This document shows, one piece after another, positions 56,417 through 64,000 of a stretch of 64,000 nucleotides of DNA. Made by a program: the position numbers and the translations under genes. Below the pieces are notes generated by a model, which made no database searches, was not told the DNA's origin, and was given only the letters and a program-made list of their open reading frames with translations. This DNA is from Orychophragmus violaceus (taxonomy: Eukaryota; Streptophyta; Magnoliopsida; Brassicales; Brassicaceae), in NCBI GenBank assembly GCA_030180135.1, contig CM058236.1, positions 54,897,728 through 54,961,727 of the forward strand. Direction: 5' to 3'. The first letter of the stretch is position 1, and every line of letters begins with the position of its first letter.

Positions 56417-56819
56417 ATTTGAAATCGGGAATTAGCCAAAAAAATTTAAACATTGCATGAATTTCCAAAACAGATACGGACTTTTGAGTTGACTAAAAAA
56501 ACATCAAACTTTCTCTAATTTTTAAATTTATTATCAAATTTTTCGTTGACTCGCCAATAAAACATACCGTTAGCAAACTTAACAGAAAAATTAAACTCTG
56601 TTAACTCCACCGTTATTGTGTTCGTCAAGTGAAATGAATCTCAAGATCAAATAAAAAAAGTTTATTACCATGATGGCGGCAGAAAACTAATAAAGGTTTT
56701 TTTGTCTTGGTTTCCGGGCCTGAGAGAAAGCAAAAGTGCGATTAGGTTTCGTCTTCGTTTGAGCGTCGGCATCTCGCCGGTGGCTTTTTTCCGTCAAGTT
56801 TCCATCTTTCCGAGTAGCT

Positions 56820-58295
56820 ATGGCTTCTGCTACGCCGGGAAAATCATCAGATCCGCCTGATGGGCCGTTTTTAAATCCCTTTGCCTCTCCTGTTCCTCCA
56901 GTTTCAGACGTCGTCTCGGAGCCTTCATCGCTGCAAGTTGCTGCGAGTGGGGTTGCTTCCAGTCAGAAATTGGTCTCATCTTCGATTCCGGTGACCATTC
57001 CGTCAGTAGGGGTTCCCTCTTACGCTGACAGATTCAAGGCGTCACTAAGGAACCTAAGGAAAATCGATTCGCCAGTATTGTTAGAAGATGGAGTGCCAGT
57101 AGTTCAGGCACCACCTTCAGTACTATTGGCGACTTCAAATCTCTGGAAGGATCACATCGTTGCTCAATTCCACGGCCTCATCCCTCCCCCAGCTAAGATT
57201 TTTCATGATTTGAACAAAGCTTGGGGTAAGCATGGGAAGATCACCATCCGCTCAGTTTCGAACACTTCCTGCCTAATTTTTGTGCCGTGTGCATCAACTA
57301 GGGAGTGGGTGCTTCAGGTTGGGTATTGGCAAGCTGGAAATTGTGCATTTTCAGTCTATCCATGGTCGCAAGATGCCTCCTTGCAATTACCGGAGCTGAA
57401 ATCAGCTCCAACGTGGGCTATTCTCAAAAACGTACCCCCTCAAATGTACTCGTTGGATGGTATTAGCGTGATAGCTAGTGCTATCGGAGATCCTCTTCAC
57501 ACAGAGAAATCAGTTCTTGACCCGTTCCACTTTGGCGATACAAAGGTGAAAGTGGAGATAGCGTTGGAAGCTGACCCTCCAACCGCGATTGTGGTTAGGG
57601 ATTCTAATGGATACTCGGTCAAAGTAATGGTAGAGTATCCGCGTCTCCCTCCGAAATGCTCCAATTGCGAGAGGTTTGGTCATTTACTGAACCGGTGCCC
57701 CCTTCCGCTGATGAAAAAGAAGAAGCCTCCATTGGTGAAAGACAATATAACAGTTGCTGAGACTTCCACGAAGATTAGCTTGGTGTCGGACCCGAAAGGT
57801 AAAGGCATAGATCTTAATGCCGAAGTGGAAGAAGGAGAAATTTGTGACAGGAAGGATGACTCACCTAAGAAGAAGAAGAAGGAGAGAGTTCGTCACAAGA
57901 GTGTCCCACCTCCTGAGAAGAGCTCGCGCCGAGGGGTTCAAGGCGAGGAGTTTCTGAACCATGCGGTTGTGCAGGAGCATGTCCCAAATCAAGCAGCCGA
58001 GTGCTCGTACAGGGATGTAGTAAAGAGATCTGGGCCGGTGAAGCGTTCAGAGGACGACTCCGCTTCATTGGTTCTGCCAAGCTCCGATAAACGTTCAGAG
58101 GACGACTCCGTTTTGAAGAGATTGGCACATGGGAGTTCTTTACCAGTGATTAGTGCTCCAGAGAAGTATTTGAAAGTGGTGGTTGAGAAAGTGTTACCGC
58201 TTCAAGGTAAAGCTCTGAAATACCATAGGAAGAAAGAGAGGAGGGCAGCTAAGAGACTGGCTGAAAGCGGTAGTCCGTATGGATGTTTGCCTTAG
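56820..58295 (+). CDS. LINE ORF1, nucleic-acid-binding protein
   Basis: 491 aa. The N-terminus is serine/proline-rich. Residues of about 105-245 resemble the plant DUF4283 domain (WKDHIVAQFHGLIPPP; a tryptophan-rich end near YPWSQD). Then comes a zinc knuckle CSNCERFGHLLNRC of the C-x2-C-x4-H-x4-C type at about residues 280-293, and a long lysine/arginine- and glutamate-rich tail with a short duplicated KRSEDDS block. It probably coats the LINE RNA to form the retrotransposition particle. ORF2 follows in the same frame after two stops. Confidence 0.85.
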   Translation: MASATPGKSSDPPDGPFLNPFASPVPPVSDVVSEPSSLQVAASGVASSQKLVSSSIPVTIPSVGVPSYADRFKASLRNLRKIDSPVLLEDGVPVVQAPPSVLLATSNLWKDHIVAQFHGLIPPPAKIFHDLNKAWGKHGKITIRSVSNTSCLIFVPCASTREWVLQVGYWQAGNCAFSVYPWSQDASLQLPELKSAPTWAILKNVPPQMYSLDGISVIASAIGDPLHTEKSVLDPFHFGDTKVKVEIALEADPPTAIVVRDSNGYSVKVMVEYPRLPPKCSNCERFGHLLNRCPLPLMKKKKPPLVKDNITVAETSTKISLVSDPKGKGIDLNAEVEEGEICDRKDDSPKKKKKERVRHKSVPPPEKSSRRGVQGEEFLNHAVVQEHVPNQAAECSYRDVVKRSGPVKRSEDDSASLVLPSSDKRSEDDSVLKRLAHGSSLPVISAPEKYLKVVVEKVLPLQGKALKYHRKKERRAAKRLAESGSPYGCLP

Positions 58296-58355
58296 AAAGA
58301 ATCACATCTGAATCGAGGAGATACCTCGACGAAGATGGAAAAACTCGATTAGATA

Positions 58356-61300
58356 ATGGCGTCGACTTCACCTTTTTGTGTAAATATGAAAGTCTTCTGC
58401 TGGAATATTAGAGGGTTGAATAGCCTTTCTCGCCAACGGTTTGTCAGAAGTTGGCTAAATAAAACGAAGCCTCTTATAGGAGCTATTTTGGAGACACATG
58501 TTCAAGAGGATAGCGCCGGTAGTATAGTATCTTCTACTTTCCCGAACTGGAGGTGGGATAATAATTATGATCACTCGGATAGGGGACGGATATGGTTAGT
58601 TTGGGATCCGTCTATATCAGTCATGGTGCATAAGCGATCAGAGCAGCTAATGTTCTGCTCCGTATATGAGCCAATTTCCAAGACCTCTTGCTCGATAGCT
58701 TTCGTTTATGCTTGTAACACGGAGTTAGAAAGAAGAGTGTTATGGCAGGAAATTACAGACATCAAAGTTAACTCGCCGGCTAGGTGCAATCCTTGGTTAT
58801 TGGTTGGGGATTTTAACCAAATCCTCAATGCGAACGAACACTACTCAGAGTTACCGTATGATTTGCCTTTAAGAGGGATGTCAGCGTTTAGGGATTGTCT
58901 GGAATCAAATGACATTGAAGATCTGCCAATCAAAGGGTTATTTCTGACTTGGTCCAATGGAAGACCGGAGGATCCTATCTCGAGAAAACTGGATCGGGCT
59001 CTAAGCAATTCAGAATGGCTGTCATCTTTTCCAAACTCTTTTGCTCAATTTGATCCTCCCGGAGACTCGGATCATGCACCATGCCTGATAACCTTGGAGC
59101 CGAGGACCGAAAGAAGTCGAAAGTCATTCAAGTACTTCTCCTTTATCGCATCTCATCCATCTTTTTTGATCAAACTAAAGGACGCGTGGGATAAACCCGT
59201 TTTGGTTGGTTCTAAGTTGTTCACTTTGAAGCAGAAATTGAGGGAAGCTAAGAGTTGTTGCAGGTTGCTCAACAGAGAAAGGTTTGGTAATTTGCAGCAA
59301 AAAGCAAGTGATGCCTTAAGGGTTCTAGAGGAGATCCAATCTTTAATGCTTTTGAATCCGGATGCTGGCTTGTTCAGGCGGGAATTTCAAGCCAGGAAGA
59401 GATGGAATTTCTTCGCTCAAGCTCTTGAGTCTTTTTATCGTCAAAAATCGAGAGTCCGGTGGCTGAGCGAAGGAGACGCATGTACAGCTTATTTCTTCAA
59501 AGTGGTAGCTGCTCATCAGGCGCAAAATGCGATCAGATATCTCATTAACAATGATGGAGTAAGGATTGATGAAGTAGAAGAAATCAAAGCGTTGACCGTA
59601 GAATATTTCACTGTTCTTTTGGGGACTGTGAATTCTGAAGTCGTTCCAATGCCGGTTGAGCAGATTAGAGAGCTGCAGGATTTCAGATGCTCAGAGGAAT
59701 TGGCAGTAAAGCTGGTTGCTATCCCGATAGAGGAGGAGATTACGCAGACTCTTATGAAGATGCCTAATAATAAGGCTCCGGGTCCGGACGGGTTCTCAAA
59801 GGAATTCTACATAGATGCATGGAGCGTAGTGGGCTCGGATGTGGTGTCTGCGGTCCGCGAGTTCTTTACATCAGGTCGAATGTTAAAAGGTTTTAATTCA
59901 ACAGCTATTGCGTTGTTACCTAAGGTTATTGGAGCCGACAGGCTATCTCAGTTTAGGCCGGTCTCTCTTTGTTCAACAATATATAAGATCATTGCTCGGA
60001 TTATAAAGAGGAGGATGAAATTGTTTGTAGCTCAGGTGGTGCAGGGCAATCAAGTGGGGTTCGTGGAAGGTAGAATGCTCTGCGAAAACGTTTTGTTAGC
60101 GTCTGAACTGGTAAAATATTATCATTCAGTTGGAGAAGTAACTCGAGGTTGCCTTCAGATAGATCTATCGAAAGCTTATGATAATCTGAATTGGGAATTT
60201 GTGTTGAATATTCTCAAAGCATTAGATCTACCTGCGGTTTTCATTAACTGGATAAGTCAGTGTATTTCTACTCCATCTTACAGCATTGTTTTTAATGGAG
60301 AGCTAATAGGGTTCTTTGACGGAAAGAAGGGAGTAAGGCAGGGTGATCCGATTTCGTCGTTGATTTTTGTCTTAGCAATGGACGTCTTGTCTAAACAGAT
60401 GGACCGTGGAGCGGTTACCGGTAGATTCAGACATCATCCGTTGTGTGATGCACCGTTAGTGACGCATTTGAGTTTCGCGGACGACGTTCTCATATTTTTT
60501 GAGGGCTCAGAGATGTCATTGCTAAATATTCTGGTGATATTAGAGGAGTTCAAGGCTGTATCTGGTTTGGCGTTGAATAAGAGCAAGACGGCTCTGTTTC
60601 TTGATGGGGCTAACGTTAGTTCAGCACGGGATCTTGCTGATCGGTTGGGTCTTGTCCATTGCTCCTTTCCGGTGAAATACTTGGGCCTCCCTCTTAGCTC
60701 GAAGAAGATGCGGAAACAAGATTTCCAGCCACTGTTGGATAAAATCGCAGGGCGTTTCTCGTCTTGGACGGTGAAGCTACTATCCTTTGCAGGAAGGCTA
60801 CAGTTGATACGCTCGGTTATCTACTCGACGATCTCTTTCTGGGCTTCGGTATTTATCTTACCAACCAATTGCTTGGAAGAGATTGATAGAATGTGCAGTG
60901 CGTTTCTCTGGAAAGGTTCAATTCAAACTGCACGTGGGGCGAAAGTTAGCTGGGTTTCAGTCTGTACCCCAAAAGAAAATGGCGGTTTGGGCTTAAGAGA
61001 TTTAAAATCTTGGAACAAGGTGTTATGCCTGAAGCTTATCTGGCTGCTTTTTGCTGTTGGGGGCTCGCTATGGGTCTCATGGGTGAGGCTTAATCTGATT
61101 GGGAATGAGAATTTTTGGGACTCAGCTGCTCCAACCTCGTCAAGTTGGATTTGGAAGTGTTTATCCAAGCTTAAGCCTCTGGCGCGTCAATTCATATTCT
61201 GTGAAGTTGGTTCAGGTTTGACAGCGAGTTTTTGGCACGATAATTGGACGGGGCTAGGTCCGTTAATTGATGTGGCAGGGGCTTCTGGACCAAGAATCAC

Positions 61301-62051
61301 GGGTATAAGTTCCTCGGCTGTGGTGTCAGAAGCGATTGTAGAAGGTGATTGGTGGATAAGCCGCTCGAGAAGTCGTAACCCGACTATAGTACTGTTGAAA
61401 TCGTGTCTGCCTGCGCCGGAGATTGTAAATTCAGAGTTGGAAGATGACAGGTTCCTGTGGAAAATTGGTGATGGAATCCCCTCCGATAGTTTCTCGACAG
61501 CTAAGGTCTGGAGTTTCCTTAATCCTAAGGGACCTAAGGTTGATTGGTACGATGCTGTCTGGTTCACTAATAGAATCCCGAAACATGCGTTTATTACTTG
61601 GATAGCTGCTCGCAACAGGATCTCGACACGCGACAGATTGAGGAGTTGGGGATTAGATGTTCCTGAGGTCTGCGTCCTTTGCAATGCTGCTCCTGAATCG
61701 AGACAGCATTTGTTCTTCGACTGTTCTTTTAGCACACAGGTTTGGTCTTTTTTCTCATCTAGGATCCGAGTGCAGCCACCTACGCTCTTCGAAGATGGAC
61801 TTAGATGGTTGAAAGACCCAACCTTGGATGCAAATCACAATTTGATTCTTCGCCTAGTCTTCCAAGCTGCTTTATATTTGATTTGGAAAGAACGAAACTC
61901 TCGCCTTCATTCCTCTGTGGTTCGATCGCCTCTTGCTGTGATCTCGGAAATTAAAAATCTGGTTAAGTGTAGATTGATTCCTTTGTCAAGAGAGACAGGG
62001 GATATTCTTTTTGCTGTCTCTGCTTTACAATCGTGGCTAAGGCTTTTTTAG
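58356..62051 (+). CDS. LINE ORF2, endonuclease and reverse transcriptase
   Basis: 1231 aa; MKVFCWNIRGLN at 58387 is a plausible alternative start. The apurinic-type endonuclease spans about residues 10-245, with ILETH, GDFNQIL and the terminal SDHAPC block. The reverse transcriptase lies at about 455-760, with IDLSKAYDNLNW, RQGDPIS and the catalytic LSFADDVLIFF. A C-terminal zf-RVT zinc region follows at about 1045-1130 (VWFTNRIPKHAFITW, then CVLCNAAPESRQHLFFDC). No RNase H domain is seen. All catalytic aspartates are present and the frame is uninterrupted, so it could be an active target-primed reverse transcriptase. Confidence 0.92.
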   Translation: MASTSPFCVNMKVFCWNIRGLNSLSRQRFVRSWLNKTKPLIGAILETHVQEDSAGSIVSSTFPNWRWDNNYDHSDRGRIWLVWDPSISVMVHKRSEQLMFCSVYEPISKTSCSIAFVYACNTELERRVLWQEITDIKVNSPARCNPWLLVGDFNQILNANEHYSELPYDLPLRGMSAFRDCLESNDIEDLPIKGLFLTWSNGRPEDPISRKLDRALSNSEWLSSFPNSFAQFDPPGDSDHAPCLITLEPRTERSRKSFKYFSFIASHPSFLIKLKDAWDKPVLVGSKLFTLKQKLREAKSCCRLLNRERFGNLQQKASDALRVLEEIQSLMLLNPDAGLFRREFQARKRWNFFAQALESFYRQKSRVRWLSEGDACTAYFFKVVAAHQAQNAIRYLINNDGVRIDEVEEIKALTVEYFTVLLGTVNSEVVPMPVEQIRELQDFRCSEELAVKLVAIPIEEEITQTLMKMPNNKAPGPDGFSKEFYIDAWSVVGSDVVSAVREFFTSGRMLKGFNSTAIALLPKVIGADRLSQFRPVSLCSTIYKIIARIIKRRMKLFVAQVVQGNQVGFVEGRMLCENVLLASELVKYYHSVGEVTRGCLQIDLSKAYDNLNWEFVLNILKALDLPAVFINWISQCISTPSYSIVFNGELIGFFDGKKGVRQGDPISSLIFVLAMDVLSKQMDRGAVTGRFRHHPLCDAPLVTHLSFADDVLIFFEGSEMSLLNILVILEEFKAVSGLALNKSKTALFLDGANVSSARDLADRLGLVHCSFPVKYLGLPLSSKKMRKQDFQPLLDKIAGRFSSWTVKLLSFAGRLQLIRSVIYSTISFWASVFILPTNCLEEIDRMCSAFLWKGSIQTARGAKVSWVSVCTPKENGGLGLRDLKSWNKVLCLKLIWLLFAVGGSLWVSWVRLNLIGNENFWDSAAPTSSSWIWKCLSKLKPLARQFIFCEVGSGLTASFWHDNWTGLGPLIDVAGASGPRITGISSSAVVSEAIVEGDWWISRSRSRNPTIVLLKSCLPAPEIVNSELEDDRFLWKIGDGIPSDSFSTAKVWSFLNPKGPKVDWYDAVWFTNRIPKHAFITWIAARNRISTRDRLRSWGLDVPEVCVLCNAAPESRQHLFFDCSFSTQVWSFFSSRIRVQPPTLFEDGLRWLKDPTLDANHNLILRLVFQAALYLIWKERNSRLHSSVVRSPLAVISEIKNLVKCRLIPLSRETGDILFAVSALQSWLRLF

Positions 62052-62137
62052 TTGTGGCCGGTTTGTGGTTCACTATCGTGTTACTCTGGTTGTACTCTGC
62101 TGGACCTTTTTGGTTCTCGGTTTATTAATATAAAATG

Positions 62138-62172
<35 letters not shown>

Positions 62173-62179
62173 ATTACCA

Positions 62180-62824
62180 CTAAGATAATGACACTTTCAA
62201 AGATATCTTTAACATAGTTTTTATACCGAATATTGACCAAATATCAAAAAATCTCTAAAACCCTAAAATAATCTTTTAAAATTCAAAAAAAATCAAATTT
62301 TCAAGAAAAATTCTGAAAATTACAACTACAAATAACATTTATTTTTCGTTGTTAAAAAATCCCAACAATGTTAAATTCCCAAAAATTCTAAAAATTTCAA
62401 AAAATGCTAAAAATTAAAATTAATTGTTAATAAGTAGAACGGACATAAACCAAAAATGCCAAAAAATAACCATATATGTTAGGCTAACAAATATAGTTTG
62501 ATGTAAATATTTGATATCGATTTTAAATATGTAATTGAAATTTTTTGTGTATATTCGTTAAAATTATTTTAATGATTAATTTTAATTTTAGAATTTTAGA
62601 TTTTTTAGATTTTTAGGAATTTTTTGCAATTTTTAATTTTAACAAAAAAAATAAAATATTACTTGTAGTTGTTAATTTTTCAGAATTCTTTTTGAAGTTT
62701 CGAAATTTTTTGAAATTTTTAAAGATTTTGTAGGTTTTAAGAGATAATTATGTCACAATCAATATATAAAAATATGGTAGAGATGTCTTTGAAAGTGTCA
62801 TTAGCTCAGTGAAAAAAAACCTTG
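62180..62824. other. M2 core, AT-rich and non-coding
   Basis: Self-complementary AT-rich sequence like the core of M1. An A-box-like TAGCTCAGTG at about 62803 and a weaker B-box-like GAATTAGAATCC mark the inner edge of the right arm. No gene. Confidence 0.6.
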
Positions 62825-62931
62825 CTATTTGGCCTTGAGATCACGAATTAGAATCCAAGTGATGTATATATTTTTAAAATAAAATCAAGTAAAACGACAT
62901 CGTTTTAAGACTAAACAAAACGACATCGTTT
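62825..62931. repeat. 107-bp direct repeat flanking the captured RPA fragment, left copy
   Basis: Matches 63349-63455 with one visible mismatch (ACGACAT against ATGACAT). It is part of the M2 arm. Confidence 0.85.
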
Positions 62932-62933
62932 TT

Positions 62934-63350
62934 TTATCAATCCTACGTACTAAAAAAAAGTTTAACAATAGGTTTTGTCTCTCATGCTCCACAGAGCTTA
63001 TCATATGTTTCCTTCGGTGACTGAGATAGAAGATTTGGATCTTAATATTTCAAGAGGTCGAATATATGTTACAGTTATTCGTCAATTCAGATACCACAAT
63101 CTTGGTATCGAAACCGATGAGTTCATAGTTGTCAACGCAAAGGTATTTTTTAGTGTTGGCATATATTATGTTTTCGTTTGGGTAATAACAATATAGGATT
63201 ATTTATTCGTAGGGTTCAAGGATCCAAGTATTTGTCTCTACTGCTGACTACGTAAAAAACCAGAGCATTGTTTCTAGGTGCATTTCTTTACCTAGGACTT
63301 TTTTTAGTTTGGAATTGGTTAAAGGGAAGTTTCGACCCATAACTCATACT
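62934..63350 (+). pseudogene. Captured RPA-like fragment from Helitron-type sequence
   Basis: 417 bp collinear with 49727-50143 of Helitron H2, same length and with scattered substitutions, including the TEIEDLDLNISRGRIYVTVI coding block. It starts and ends at no obvious transposon border and lies between 107-bp direct repeats of M2 sequence. It is a fragment only; no function is suggested. Confidence 0.8.
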
Positions 63351-63455
63351 ATTTGGCCTTGAGATCACGAATTAGAATCCAAGTGATGTATATATTTTTA
63401 AAATAAAATCAAGTAAAACGACATCGTTTTAAGACTAAACAAAATGACATCGTTT
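63349..63455. repeat. 107-bp direct repeat, right copy
   Basis: Second copy of 62825-62931, continuing into the right terminal arm of M2. Confidence 0.85.
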
Positions 63456-63652
63456 CACTTAACGAACACAGTAAAGTGGTTAACTAGTACACTAACAGCG
63501 TGTTTAATTGGCGAATCAACGAAAATATTGATAATAAATTTAAAAGTCAAAGAAAATTTGGTGTTTTTTTTGCTCTCCCAAAAATTTATGTATGTTTTGG
63601 CAATTCGTACAAAGTTGATGATTTTTTTTTGGCCGAATTCCCATTTGAAATC

Positions 63653-64000
63653 ATACTCATTTTGTAACGCCCTCACCGTTATCATTTGCAGGTTCCATTC
63701 TCGTTCTTTGCTTATAAGTCTAATGCATTAGTTTGTGAAGGTTGAAAAACTTATTTATTGATCTTACAGTTATCACACGAGTTTTTCATACTTTATTCTT
63801 ATTTGCACAATATCACGAATCGTTTTTTGGTAAGTTATACATCTTTCAAATATTTCAGTTTAAATACGCTTAAGTGAAGTCATTTTAGATAAATGATCGA
63901 AAAAATAATATGTTTTGGTGACATAAGTAATCAAATCAATTTGTTTAAGTATCTCTGCATATACTAGAAATCGAGATATTACAATTACCCCTACTCATAT
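63653..64000. other. Unassigned right flank
   Basis: AT-rich; no gene, repeat or RNA recognised. Confidence 0.35.

Larger units (their letters stand above)
56671..62161 (+). mobile_element. L1-type LINE, apparently full length and intact
   Basis: Flanked by an 18-bp duplication (AAAAAAAGTTTATTACCA at 56653-56670 and 62162-62179). It has a short 5' untranslated region, ORF1, ORF2 and a 3' tail ending in about 25-30 A. Neither ORF has an internal stop or frameshift. Intact frames, a long A tail and a perfect duplication mark a young insertion. Confidence 0.88.
56427..63642. mobile_element. M2: fold-back Mutator-like element carrying a LINE and an RPA fragment
   Basis: Ends GGGAATTAGCCAAAAAAA (left) and, inverted, GGGAATTCGGCCAAAAAAA (right) are flanked by ATTTGAAATC at 56417-56426 and 63643-63652. 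A 9-10 bp duplication is characteristic of Mutator-like elements. Arms several hundred bp long are related to M1. The left arm was split by the LINE (56671-62161). The right arm contains 417 bp of RPA-like sequence bracketed by a 107-bp direct repeat. No transposase is encoded, so it is non-autonomous. Confidence 0.8.

Noticed and set aside
60923..61735. Minus-strand frames across the LINE
   Set aside because: Shadows of the intact ORF2 on the opposite strand.

Overview
The window is plant nuclear DNA, almost certainly from a Brassicaceae species and probably from pericentromeric heterochromatin. About 60 of the 64 kb is transposable-element sequence, largely nested and decayed. The one host gene I recognise is a nine-exon plastid-type adenylosuccinate lyase (53806-56118, minus). 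The tRNA-Asp primer sites, Athila-type proteins, plant L1-type LINE, plant Helitrons with RPA-like genes and the GT-AG intron style all point the same way. The species was not determined.

Region 1 (about 0.36-40.8 kb) is a stack of non-autonomous Ty3/gypsy elements of the Athila type. G1 (plus) begins at 362, and its 3' LTR is cut at 8740 by G2 (minus). The gag gene of G2 is split by a 24.2-kb insertion (14384-38591) flanked by a GCACC target duplication. That block holds a near-identical inverted pair of small gypsy elements (about 14384-19484 minus and 29435-33150 plus), a third small element (33350-36263) and a further LTR piece. Between the inverted arms lie two fragments of a Ty1/copia family and a Helitron with a repeatedly duplicated N-terminal exon. 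None of the gypsy copies shows reverse transcriptase, RNase H or integrase. The larger ones carry gag, protease and an Athila ORF-1-type protein. The smaller ones carry a gag derivative lacking the capsid core.

Region 2 (40.8-53.8 kb) begins with a 500-base assembly gap, microsatellites and the end of a CACTA transposon. A decayed Helitron follows (Rep, PIF1-like helicase, RPA-like remnants) that has itself taken a Stowaway MITE and a 994-bp retroposon. Next is a fold-back Mutator-like element with tRNA-like promoter boxes in its arms.

Region 3 (53.8-64 kb) contains the adenylosuccinate lyase gene and a second fold-back Mutator-like element (56427-63642) with a 10-bp target duplication. An apparently intact 5.5-kb L1-type LINE with an 18-bp target duplication and a long A tail lies inside it, together with a 417-bp copy of RPA-like sequence from the Helitron near 50 kb.

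The most unusual signal is a family of CGATCG-centred palindromes, usually in close pairs. They occur throughout the gypsy elements (leader, coding and 3' regions, LTRs) and also in the unrelated copia LTRs and leader. I saw none in the Helitrons, LINE, Mutator-like elements or host gene. This looks like a shared DNA-level signal of the LTR retrotransposons and is the best candidate here for an undescribed system.
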